Below are positions 1-7,699 of a DNA stretch of 64,000 nt, piece by piece. Numbering within the stretch: the first letter of the stretch is position 1; the number at the start of each line of letters is the position of its first letter. Both the position numbers and the translations under genes were made by a program. Under the pieces are notes generated by a model, which was not told where the DNA came from, searched no databases, and saw only the letters and a list, made by a program, of their open reading frames with translations. Source of the stretch: Saprospiraceae bacterium (GTDB lineage Bacteria > Bacteroidota > Bacteroidia > Chitinophagales > Saprospiraceae); NCBI GenBank assembly GCA_016722285.1, contig JADKGI010000001.1:186001-250000 (forward strand), in the 5' to 3' direction.

Positions 1-831
1 CTCAAATTCCTTCTTCTTTTCATACGCAAGAGCCATATAAAATAATGCATATTCCGGATCGCCTTCATTTAATAAGGATTTTTGCAAGTGGTATATTGAT
101 TTATCCAGCGAATCAACCTGAAGAAAAGCATAGCCCAGCAACTTATTGTAATAATTGTTCAATTCAGTCTGATATGTCAGTTTGTGGAGGATTTCTGTTA
201 CCGCTTCATAATCTCTGAGCTTATATTTTACTCTGGATAGCAACAATGACAGTCCTATATGCGTACTGTCTGTCTCCAAACCAAGTTTCAGCAAGCTGTC
301 AGCAGCGTTAATCTCATCCATTCCTATCAACATTTCTGCCAAGCCCTGAATAGTCAGCAAGTCTCTGCTATTTAGCTCCAGGGCTGCCTGATAAGATTGC
401 ATAGCCTGGGTCTTTTCATTACCCTGAAGGTACAATGAGCCCAGTTTGCGCAGATATACCGGATTGGAGGGATACAATCCTGTAAGTTTTAAATTGTATT
501 TGACTGCTCTGGGAAGGTTTTGCTGGGTTTCATAAATCGATGCAAGCCTGATTATCGCATCTGAACTAAAGCCTTCCAGATTTTCAAGAACGTGGTAATA
601 TTCTTTAGCCTTTTGGTAGTCACCGAGCAAATACAGACAATTTGCCATAGATGCCAGATTTCTTTTGTCAGTGGTGTCTCGTTCATAACAAAGACCGTAA
701 TTTTCCAAAGCCATAAGGTATTGCTGATTTATCATGAGACTATCCGCTTTTGGGCATTGGTTTGACTGCCCGGATATGATGTTTATCCGAATAAAAGCAA
801 GAGCAATACAAATAAATAATTCTAACTTCAT
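1..831 (-). CDS. TPR-repeat secreted protein (C-terminus outside window)
   Basis: The reverse strand is open from an ATG at 831 to the window edge, so about 277 N-terminal residues are present and the C-terminus is missing. The first ~22 residues form a signal peptide ending near IISGQ. The rest is a chain of degenerate tetratricopeptide repeats of about 34 residues, recognisable by A/L/Y spacing in segments such as NLASMANCLYLLGDYQKAKE and LRKLGSLYLQGNEKTQAMQS. TPR proteins are protein-protein interaction scaffolds; the signal peptide places this one in the periplasm or at the surface. No catalytic domain is visible, so a specific function cannot be given. Confidence 0.75.
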   Translation of the reverse strand, partial: MKLELFICIALAFIRINIISGQSNQCPKADSLMINQQYLMALENYGLCYERDTTDKRNLASMANCLYLLGDYQKAKEYYHVLENLEGFSSDAIIRLASIYETQQNLPRAVKYNLKLTGLYPSNPVYLRKLGSLYLQGNEKTQAMQSYQAALELNSRDLLTIQGLAEMLIGMDEINAADSLLKLGLETDSTHIGLSLLLSRVKYKLRDYEAVTEILHKLTYQTELNNYYNKLLGYAFLQVDSLDKSIYHLQKSLLNEGDPEYALFYMALAYEKKKEFE

Positions 832-1012
832 TTTACTCAATACTGACTTGTACAAAACAAATCCAATTTACTAATTACAACTGATGATACAAATATATAA
901 CGTATTATTAAGTTGTGCAACTATTTTATACATTTTTATAAAAAAATTTTATGCACCTTTCCATCCTAAAAAAAACTGTTGCCAAAAATACCTGATTGTT
1001 ATTCTATTCTTT

Positions 1013-1020
1013 TATCTTTG
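1013..1020 (+). promoter_or_regulatory. -7 element for tRNA-Met
   Basis: TATCTTTG matches TAnnTTTG, 25 nt upstream of the mature tRNA 5' end. No TTG lies at the ideal -33 spacing (the nearest are at 996 and 979), so only the -7 half is supported. Confidence 0.5.
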
Positions 1021-1045
1021 CGCCCGTTTTAGACCAATCTGTATT

Positions 1046-1119
1046 GGCGTGGTAGCTCAGCTGGTTAGAGCGCGCGATTCATAATCGCGAGGTCGGCGGA
1101 TCATGCCCGCCTCACGCTA
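1046..1119 (+). tRNA. tRNA-Met (CAT anticodon), elongator type
   Basis: The cloverleaf folds fully: acceptor GGCGTGG with TCACGCT (G-T pairs at both ends), D-stem GCTC/GAGC, anticodon stem CGCGA/TCGCG with loop TTCATAA, T-stem GGCGG/CCGCC, discriminator A at 1119, and no encoded CCA. The anticodon stem lacks the three G-C pairs of an initiator and the acceptor lacks the 1-72 mismatch, so this is elongator Met. A lysidine-modified Ile-CAT cannot be fully excluded. The T-loop is ATCATGC instead of the usual TTCRANN. The gene stands alone and is followed at once by a terminator. Confidence 0.93.
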
Positions 1120-1126
1120 CAAAATT

Positions 1127-1162
1127 AAAACAGCCCGGCGAATTTTTCGTCGGGCTGTTTTA
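1127..1162 (+). terminator. Intrinsic terminator after tRNA-Met
   Basis: A 12-bp stem (CAGCCCGGCGAA with TTCGTCGGGCTG, one G-U pair) and a short T loop lies at 1131-1157, flanked by an A run and a T run. It starts 11 nt after the tRNA end. Confidence 0.9.
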
Positions 1163-1167
1163 ATTCA

Positions 1168-1320
1168 GAGTATGTTTAAAAAATTTCTTAGTTGCTAATC
1201 AATAGGCAATGGTTCTGACAATAAAATAATTAACAAGTTTAGTGAACTAAATGAGATGATTATTATGAAGGCAGGTTCATAAGATATTGATTATAAGGCA
1301 ATAAAAATTTCAACATACTC
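1168..1320. mobile_element. 153-bp palindromic MITE-like repeat, copy 1
   Basis: The element begins GAGTATGTTTAAAAAATTTC and ends in the inverse, ATTTCAACATACTC. The inverted similarity runs through the whole length, with the centre at the near-palindrome TTTAGTGAACTAAA (about 1238-1251), so the element can fold into one long hairpin. A copy of identical length and about 90% identity (16 differences counted by eye) lies at 14037-14189. It has no coding capacity, terminal inverted repeats and dispersed copies, as expected for a MITE moved in trans. The flanks are TCA on the left and TTA on the right, so a 3-bp target duplication is only approximate here. It sits just after the tRNA terminator. 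Confidence 0.75.
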
Positions 1321-1451
1321 TTAAGCTGTTTTACTTTTTAAAGTAAAAATATAAGCTTAATCCGAAGGAGTATTATGAATAAAATGATAGTGTTTAAATC
1401 AGATTGGACAAATCTTTATATCCAATGCCTCAATTATTAGGCTATTAAGCC

Positions 1452-1459
1452 TACATTTG
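1452..1459 (+). promoter_or_regulatory. -7 element for pfkB-family kinase
   Basis: TACATTTG lies 22 nt upstream of the ATG at 1482. No matching -33 TTG is seen at the usual spacing. Confidence 0.45.
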
Positions 1460-1481
1460 CAGCTTACTAAAACTGAAATAC

Positions 1482-2399
1482 ATGAGTCTTCTTACCGTTG
1501 GCACCGTTGCATTTGATACTATTGAAACGCCTTTTGGAAAGGTAGAAATGGTCATAGGCGGTGCCTGTACCTATATCAGCTGGTCCGCTTCGTATTTTAC
1601 GAATGATATCCATCTGGTATCCATAGTAGGTGATGATTTTCCTGAATCTGAGCTCAAAAGATTATCAGACCGAGGGGTTAATATGGATGGACTCAAGATC
1701 GTCAAAGGAGGCAAATCCTTCTTTTGGTCAGGAAAATATCATAACAATATGATCAGTCGCGATACATTGGTGACTGATCTGAATGTATTGGCTGATTTCG
1801 ATCCGATGATTCCGGATTCTGCCAAATCAAGCAAATATGTCATGTTAGGCAACCTCACTCCGGCTATTCAGGCCAGCGTACTTGACCAGCTCGATGGTTC
1901 ACAATCTCTTGTAGCTCTGGATACCATGAATTTTTGGATGGATATTGCCATGGACGAACTCAAGTCTGTGATAAAAAGAATCAATCTTTTGACTATAAAT
2001 GACGAAGAAGCCCGACAGCTTTCGGGCGAACATTCTTTGGTTAATGCGGCAAAAGTGATCCATAGTATGGGTCCGGAATATCTGGTTATAAAAAAAGGGG
2101 AGCACGGAGCTTTGTTATTCAGGGGAGAGGAAATATTTTTTGCTCCGGCATTGCCTTTAGCACAGGTATTTGATCCGACAGGAGCGGGTGATACTTTTGC
2201 CGGAGGTATGATGGGGTATCTGGCAAAGACAGATGATGTCAGTATGGAAAACATGAAAAGAGCTGTCATCACCGGATCGGCAATGGCTTCGTTTTGCGTA
2301 GAAGATTTCAGCCTCAACAAATTACAAATATTAAACCAATCTGAAATAAACGACAGACTGCAAAGATTTAAAAACCTGATGCACTTTGATTTAGTGTGA
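1482..2399 (+). CDS. PfkB-family carbohydrate/nucleoside kinase
   Basis: This is a 305-residue ribokinase-fold cytosolic kinase. The C-terminal PfkB signature DPTGAGDTFAGG (about residues 231-242) carries the anion-hole glycines and the catalytic Asp. An N-terminal substrate region with an early Gly-Gly (VIGGACTY) and the phosphate-binding VIKKGEHGALL segment are also present. The length fits the family. The sugar or nucleoside substrate cannot be read from sequence. The gene appears monocistronic, preceded by its own -7 element and followed by ~90 bp before the decayed toxin-antitoxin locus. Small MITE-flanking sequence lies upstream. Confidence 0.88.
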   Translation: MSLLTVGTVAFDTIETPFGKVEMVIGGACTYISWSASYFTNDIHLVSIVGDDFPESELKRLSDRGVNMDGLKIVKGGKSFFWSGKYHNNMISRDTLVTDLNVLADFDPMIPDSAKSSKYVMLGNLTPAIQASVLDQLDGSQSLVALDTMNFWMDIAMDELKSVIKRINLLTINDEEARQLSGEHSLVNAAKVIHSMGPEYLVIKKGEHGALLFRGEEIFFAPALPLAQVFDPTGAGDTFAGGMMGYLAKTDDVSMENMKRAVITGSAMASFCVEDFSLNKLQILNQSEINDRLQRFKNLMHFDLV

Positions 2400-2493
2400 T
2401 ATACGAATTGTTAAGTCATCTAATTTCATTTTTAATGTGAAACTTAATTATTTAGATTTTCGTTGAAATTTTATAAAATATTTTATCAGGATG

Positions 2494-2693
2494 ATGGAAA
2501 TAGATGTTAAATCACTAAGTAAAAACAACAATTGGAACTAGTTTTCGAAATTTTGAAAAACAATATTGATTTAAGGACAGAATTTCAAAAGATTGTCTCC
2601 AATGAAAGTGAAGATTTATCTTTAGATTACATAGAAAAACTAATTCTTCAGGATTTTGAAATATATGACGAAGTTTTCAGGAAATTAGCATGA
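2494..2693 (+). pseudogene. Antitoxin-like partner of Doc toxin (frameshifted)
   Basis: An ATG at 2494 opens a frame that stops after 15 codons. Adding one T at 2532-2533 joins it to a frame ending ...YDEVFRKLA with a stop at 2693, giving a 66-residue acidic protein. Its stop overlaps the Doc start in ATGA, the usual layout of an antitoxin-toxin pair. I do not recognise the DNA-binding family. The call rests on position, size and coupling to doc. The indel may be a sequencing error, but the partner gene also carries an active-site change. Confidence 0.5.
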
Positions 2694-3107
2694 ATTATTT
2701 GACTAAAGCTATGGTTAATTTGGTCAATAAATCTACGGTTGCTCTTCATGGTAGAAACTTTGTAGAACCAGATAATAATCTCAATGAAGAAAACCTAAAT
2801 TATTTGCTATATATTGTAAGTGCTGAGATGTTTGGTGTGCCGCTTTACCCAAATTTAGCTGATAAAGCTGGTGTGTGTATGTACAAATATTATTGCCAAC
2901 CTCATATACCAGGAAGGAAATAAGCGAACAGACTTCGAAGCTGCCATAGTTTTCTTAAGAAGAAATGGCTTTAATATTTCAAACAAGTTAAAATTGGATG
3001 ATATTTTTAGTTTTACTTTAAAAGTCGCATCAGGTGCATCAACTTTAGAAGAATGCCAGCAATGGTTTGAGCAGAATGCAGTTAATGAATATTTGTGTAA
3101 TCCATGA
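2690..3107 (+). pseudogene. Doc/Fic-family toxin (death-on-curing), frameshifted with altered Fic motif
   Basis: The first frame (2690-2923) starts MNYLTKAMVNLVN and has the family segment LNEENLNYLLYIVSAEMFG. The second (to 3107) carries the Fic core and C-terminus KVASGASTLEECQQWFEQN. Removing one A from the AAA at 2885-2887 joins them into a 138-residue protein, normal for Doc. Doc-type proteins modify cellular targets through the Fic motif HxF(D/E)xGNKR. Here the motif reads NLIYQEGNKRTD, so the essential His is Leu. Frameshift and lost His together suggest a dead toxin, although the indel alone could be a sequencing artefact. Confidence 0.75.
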
Positions 3108-3725
3108 CAATTGTGGCCATCTCAGATACCCATGGTCAGCATCATAACCTTACTCTTCCACAAGGTGATGTATTGATTCACGCAGGAGATTGTACCTATC
3201 GGGGTACTGAATCAGAAGTAAAAGATTTTTTAGATTGGTTTTCTTCACAGGATTATCAGTACAAAATTCTGATAGCCGGTAACCACGATTTTTTCTTTGA
3301 AAGAGCAGATCCGCTGAAAATAAAATCCGTTATTCCTGAAAATGTAACATATCTTAACGATTCAGGGATTTCTATCGAAGGGCTAAACTTTTGGGGATCC
3401 CCATCACTCCATGGTTTTTTGACTGGGCCTTCAACAGACACCGAGGATCAGAAATCAAAACCCACTGGGATTTGATACCTGAAAATACGGACATTCTCAT
3501 CACGCATGACCTGTGCATGGTATTCTTGACAAAACTATTTATGGTAAAAGTGGGCTGCGAAGCCCTTGTGATAAGATAACAGAAATCCGACCTAAGGCGC
3601 ATATATTTGGTCATATACACGAAGCGTATGGACAGTTATTCAGGCAAGATACTTTATTTGTAAATGCAAGCATCTTAGATGTCAGATACAAACTAATCAA
3701 TAAACCTGTGATGTTTAATTTGTAA
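3104..3725 (+). CDS. Calcineurin-like metallophosphoesterase (two frameshifts)
   Basis: The three frames join into a 207-residue metallophosphoesterase if one C is added to the CCCC at 3399-3402 and one G at 3508. Metal-binding motifs appear in family order: ISDTHGQH (DxH), HAGDCTY (GD), IAGNHDFF (GNHD), ILITH, and IFGHIHEAYG (GHxH). These coordinate two metals for phosphoester hydrolysis in the cytosol; the substrate is unknown. The ATG overlaps the last codons of the Doc pseudogene. Both lesions are single-base losses in short runs and every motif survives, so assembly error is more likely than decay. Confidence 0.8.
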
Positions 3726-3831
3726 ACAGGATTTTACAAATTTTGCAAACTTGCATATACCTGTATCAACAATCATTGATCCAAAAAATTATTTAGAAAT
3801 CTTCATGAGAAATAATCCGATGCTTACGATA

Positions 3832-5265
3832 TTAAAACTCTGCATTACCCGGAAATCTTGGGAAAGGTATGACATCTCTTATATTGGTCATTCCGGTAAC
3901 GAACAGAACTAACCTCTCAAAGCCTAAACCAAAACCGGCATGGGGGACAGTACCATATCTCCTTGTATCCAGAAACCAGGACATTTCCTCAGTCGGAATG
4001 TGCATCTCTTCCATGCGTTTCACCAGTTTATCATATCGTTCTTCTCTTTGTGATCCGCCTATGATTTCACCTATGCCCGGAAAAAGGACATCCATAGCTC
4101 TTACTGTCTTATCATCGTCATCCATGCGCATATAGAATGCTTTTATTTCCTTAGGATAGTTGGTAAGAATGACAGGTTTTTTGAAATGTTTTTCTACCAG
4201 ATACCTTTCGTGCTCTGATTGAAGATCTGCTCCCCATTTTTCAATGGGATACTGAAATTTACCTTTTTTATTAGGCGTTGAATTTTTTAATATGTCAATC
4301 GCTTCGGTGTAAGTCAGTCTTTCAAAGTCATTTTCTATGCAAAACTTCAGTTTATCCCTTAAAGCCATCTCAGATCGATCTGCCTGTGGTTTGACTTTTT
4401 CTTCTTCAGAAAGTCTTTGTTCCAGAAAAGCAATGTCCTCCGCACAATACTCCAGAACATAGCTGATGAGATACTTCAGCATGTCTTCTGCAAGGTCCAT
4501 ATTATCATTGAGGTCATTGAAGGCTACTTCGGGTTCTATCATCCAGAATTCAGCCAGGTGCCGTGAGGTATTGCTGTTTTCAGCCCTGAAAGTCGGACCA
4601 AAAGTATATACATCACACAGTGCAAGGGCACCGAGCTCGGCCTCCAGCTGGCCGGATACAGTCAGATTGGTAGCTTTGCCAAAAAAGTCCTTCTTGAAGT
4701 TAATATTGCCATCCTCATTTCTGGGTATTTGATTCAAATCCAGCGTCGTCACCTGAAACATCTCTCCTGCTCCTTCTGCATCACTTCCTGTCACAATTGG
4801 GCTATGTATGTACACAAAATTACGATCATTAAAAAATTTATGGATAGCAAAAGCCAAAGCGTGTCTGACCCTGAAAATGGCACTGAATGTATTGGTACGG
4901 AACCTCAGGTGTGCAATTTCACGCAGAAACTCCAGACTATGCTTCTTAGGCTGCAATGGATATATTTCAGGGTCACAATCACCTAAAATTTCGATTTTGT
5001 CCGCAACCAGTTCAACTGTTTGTCCTTTGCCCTGGGATGTAATCAGATTACCTTCTATACGGAGTGCTGCACCTGTGGTGATTCTCTTGAGTAGATTTGT
5101 ATCCCAATTCTCAAAATCTACCACCGCCTGCAGATTAGAGAGACACGAACCATCATTGAGTGCAATAAATTGGTTGTTTCTGAATGTACGAACCCATCCC
5201 ATAACCGTATATCTTTTTTCCGTCTCAGCAGAAAATATATCTTTTATTCGCGTTCTTTTTGCCAT
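3832..5265 (-). CDS. asnS: Asparagine--tRNA ligase
   Basis: This intact 477-residue class IIb aminoacyl-tRNA synthetase charges tRNA-Asn with asparagine and ATP in the cytosol. The N-terminal OB fold occupies about residues 10-110 (VMGWVRTFRNNQFIALNDGS). Class II motif 2 is FRAENSNTSRHLAEFWMIEP and motif 3 is GFGLGFERLVLFVTG near the C-terminus. FRAEN and the AsnRS-type ending IPFPRFPG separate it from AspRS. The length is typical. It is a single-gene unit with a -7 element 29 nt upstream of the ATG. Confidence 0.97.
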   Translation of the reverse strand: MAKRTRIKDIFSAETEKRYTVMGWVRTFRNNQFIALNDGSCLSNLQAVVDFENWDTNLLKRITTGAALRIEGNLITSQGKGQTVELVADKIEILGDCDPEIYPLQPKKHSLEFLREIAHLRFRTNTFSAIFRVRHALAFAIHKFFNDRNFVYIHSPIVTGSDAEGAGEMFQVTTLDLNQIPRNEDGNINFKKDFFGKATNLTVSGQLEAELGALALCDVYTFGPTFRAENSNTSRHLAEFWMIEPEVAFNDLNDNMDLAEDMLKYLISYVLEYCAEDIAFLEQRLSEEEKVKPQADRSEMALRDKLKFCIENDFERLTYTEAIDILKNSTPNKKGKFQYPIEKWGADLQSEHERYLVEKHFKKPVILTNYPKEIKAFYMRMDDDDKTVRAMDVLFPGIGEIIGGSQREERYDKLVKRMEEMHIPTEEMSWFLDTRRYGTVPHAGFGLGFERLVLFVTGMTNIRDVIPFPRFPGNAEF

Positions 5266-5294
5266 TGCTCTTTCTCTGAAAATGAATTAGGGTG

Positions 5295-5302
5295 CAAAAG
5301 TA
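5295..5302 (-). promoter_or_regulatory. -7 element for asnS
   Basis: The reverse strand reads TACTTTTG (TAnnTTTG), 29 nt upstream of the asnS ATG. No well-placed TTG is seen at -33. Confidence 0.45.
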
Positions 5303-5407
5303 TAACAAATTGGTAAAATATCGTTTTAATCACCGCCTTAATTCTTAACTATTTCCAAATTAAAAGTAATGGAAAGCGATATAAACTTATCTAATATTTT
5401 ATAAGTA

Positions 5408-6589
5408 TCAGATCAACCGACCGATCTTATTTTCTTCTGAGTTGGATTCTGCGTTTTCGATATGCACTAATCCTGGTGTTTTGCCTACCTCGAAACTACC
5501 CAGATTCTTCTGATACCCTAATGCTTCTGCACCATTCATAGTTGCCCACGTTAACAATGTTTCAAGGGGTATATAAGACTTGTATTTTCGAATTGTTTTT
5601 ATTTCTTCCCAGATAGATAGTTGCCAGTTGGAAGTAAGGCTGTCTGTTCCTATAGTCATTTTAGCATCGGTGTCCAAAAATACTTTATAGTCAGGTAGTC
5701 TGTTTTCGATATACAAATTAGCATTGGGGCAAGTTGCCCAGTATATTTCTTTATTCCAACGCATTGCAGCTTCGATGTCTGCCTTATTTGTATTTGTATT
5801 ATGTACAAAGATGGTCTTAAATCCAGGTACCAGATTTTCTAGAATATAATGTATAGATGTTTTGCCTGTTGGAATAAAATGATCCAGTTTCATCCCAAAT
5901 CCTGTATAAAAATCAGTAAACCCACCTTGTCCATTTATGAAAAGCTGATTTTCGTCTGAGATTTCCTGATTATGGATACTCACAGTCGCTCCTGAAAGAT
6001 TCTTCTCATTTATGTATCTGAAAAGCTCCGGTGTCACGGTGTATGGTGCGTGTGGTACATAGCTTTTTTTATTGTTGCCATGATCGCTTTGCCCTTCCAT
6101 CACTGGCACATATTGTGCAATCGTGTTTTCGGTCATCGAGGGCTGAAGGAAATCAAACATCTCTACAAATGTATAATAATCCACTTTACTGGTTGATTTT
6201 ACTTCTGCAGTATCCGTTTTATTTGAAATGTCACCCACAGCTACGATTCCGTTTTCGTACATTTCTTCGTCACCGTCTATGATAGCCTGAGCGATGATAT
6301 CCGGATCAATATCCCGGAAAGATACAACACGGTTTAAAAAAGGAAGTAACCCTGTACCTGAATTAACCATACCTTTCATATGGGATAACTCAAGGTGGCA
6401 ATGTGTATTAATGAAGCCGGGCACAATCATACCCTTCAACCTCCTTAAAGAAGCCATATCGTGATTAGATACCGGGTCCAGACTCAGGATTTTTCCATTC
6501 TGATCTGTTATCAATACAATATCTTCTGTCAGTTTTCCATCTGAAGTGAAAATGTAGTCTGCCGTTATTTTATGCGTCATTTGATTCAT
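5408..6589 (-). CDS. Amidohydrolase, cytosine deaminase/chlorohydrolase-like
   Basis: This 393-residue metal-dependent hydrolase belongs to the COG0402-like group. It shows the metal-binding HxH in INTHCHLELSH (about residue 62), a His in YVPHAPYTV, another in SIHNQE, and the metal Asp in IGTDSLTSN. Members deaminate purine- or pyrimidine-like compounds, including S-adenosylhomocysteine and aminofutalosine; the substrate here is not decidable. In Bacteroidota such genes are sometimes linked to futalosine menaquinone synthesis, but no mqn gene lies nearby. It is followed, on the opposite strand, by the YhhN gene with ~90 bp between. Confidence 0.8.
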   Translation of the reverse strand: MNQMTHKITADYIFTSDGKLTEDIVLITDQNGKILSLDPVSNHDMASLRRLKGMIVPGFINTHCHLELSHMKGMVNSGTGLLPFLNRVVSFRDIDPDIIAQAIIDGDEEMYENGIVAVGDISNKTDTAEVKSTSKVDYYTFVEMFDFLQPSMTENTIAQYVPVMEGQSDHGNNKKSYVPHAPYTVTPELFRYINEKNLSGATVSIHNQEISDENQLFINGQGGFTDFYTGFGMKLDHFIPTGKTSIHYILENLVPGFKTIFVHNTNTNKADIEAAMRWNKEIYWATCPNANLYIENRLPDYKVFLDTDAKMTIGTDSLTSNWQLSIWEEIKTIRKYKSYIPLETLLTWATMNGAEALGYQKNLGSFEVGKTPGLVHIENAESNSEENKIGRLI

Positions 6590-6682
6590 TTTAGGGCAAT
6601 ATTAGATAAATTTCTGTTTGCGTTTATAGTAATCATGCACATTGATCAATATGCTTTAACTTAGCGCAAAAAAAAAAGCAAT

Positions 6683-7336
6683 ATGGACATTCTTTTAAAG
6701 TACAGGTCTTTTACGATTTGGTATATTTTAATTATCATTGCTAACCTGATATTTCTCAGTTGGCTTACTGATTATAAAATGGTTTCCAAACCACTTATTA
6801 TGGCCAGTCTCATCGGTTTCTATATTGGAGCAGCCCGACAACAATCTCCTGTTTTTATTCTTGCACTGATCTTTGCCATGTTGGGTGACATTTTTTTAAT
6901 GTTTAAATCTGAAGCCTTTTTTTTATTGGGTCTTGGTTGTTTTTTGATTATGCAAATTTTATACACTATTACCTTTCTTAAGGACAAATCTCCGGCAGTA
7001 AGGCAGAATATCTATAAAGCATTACCCGTTTTCATCATTTCCGTCATGGTGATTGTATCATTATGGGATGGTCTTCATGACATGCAGCTACCTGTCACTA
7101 TTTATACAGCTGCCATTTCCTCTATGGTAGTCTCAGCTCTTATTAGAAAAAATGTATCCTGGTATCTGCCAGTGGTCGTTGGAGTTGTTCTCTTTATGAT
7201 GTCAGATGCTGCCATTGCGTTCAGTAAATTTGGCTTCCCATTCCCGTGTGCTGAATACTTCATTATTCTGACATATATGATAGCCCAGTTTCTGATTGTC
7301 AGGGGAGTTGTCGAAAGAGATGAAAAAGAAATATAG
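6683..7336 (+). CDS. YhhN/TMEM86-family lysoplasmalogenase-like membrane protein
   Basis: This 217-residue integral inner-membrane protein has seven or eight hydrophobic helices. Conserved family residues lie in MVSKPLIMASL (KPL), AMLGDIFLMF (GD) and MMSDAAIAF (SD), which are the polar positions proposed as the active site of YhhN/TMEM86 lysoplasmalogenases. These enzymes cleave the vinyl-ether bond of lysoplasmalogens. Whether this bacterium has plasmalogens is unknown, so the exact substrate is inference from family. An A10 run lies a few bases upstream of the ATG. Confidence 0.75.
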   Translation: MDILLKYRSFTIWYILIIIANLIFLSWLTDYKMVSKPLIMASLIGFYIGAARQQSPVFILALIFAMLGDIFLMFKSEAFFLLGLGCFLIMQILYTITFLKDKSPAVRQNIYKALPVFIISVMVIVSLWDGLHDMQLPVTIYTAAISSMVVSALIRKNVSWYLPVVVGVVLFMMSDAAIAFSKFGFPFPCAEYFIILTYMIAQFLIVRGVVERDEKEI

Positions 7337-7699
7337 GTTTATTTTCCTTTCATTAGTAATAAATTATAAAATCATTTTATTCACTTTGCTTTATGAAAAT
7401 GAGTAACTATCTTTTCTGTTAATAGTCCAGAGATTCGTGCAACTTTCTCATACTTAAAATTTTCTGAGAAGACTCTCCTTATTTTTTTACTTATCATGAC
7501 CATAAATGCATTAAAGTTTTCCACATTTTTATTTTCAACCAATTTCATGAGACATCATATGGCTAGTTGGGATGATGGCGAGTTAGCTATTCGATTTTCA
7601 TATTCAAAATTCGTTAATTGGTTTTCATTATTGGCTAGTTGGGTGGTTAGCTGAATAGCAGTTTGGTGTGTTGGCTTATCACAATCCAAAATCGGAAAT
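7337..7699. other. Noncoding spacer with short GGCTAGTTGGG repeats
   Basis: No convincing gene. The sequence GGCTAGTTGGG occurs at 7561 and 7632, with related GAGTTAGCTATTCG and GGTTAGCTGAATAG words between and after them. A reverse-strand frame of about 50 codons at 7391-7540 has plausible composition but no start or family match, so it may be a gene remnant. Confidence 0.4.

Noticed and set aside
884..1084. 66-codon forward frame overlapping the tRNA gene
   Set aside because: It runs through the promoter and into the tRNA, has no family features, and its last codons are tRNA sequence.
1375..1440. 21-codon frame with a good ribosome-binding-like GAAGGAG
   Set aside because: Too short, no homology pattern and located in MITE-flanking noncoding DNA; Bacteroidota make little use of Shine-Dalgarno sites.
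1868..2320. 150-codon reverse frame inside the PfkB kinase
   Set aside because: Shadow of a clear kinase gene on the other strand; composition is not protein-like.
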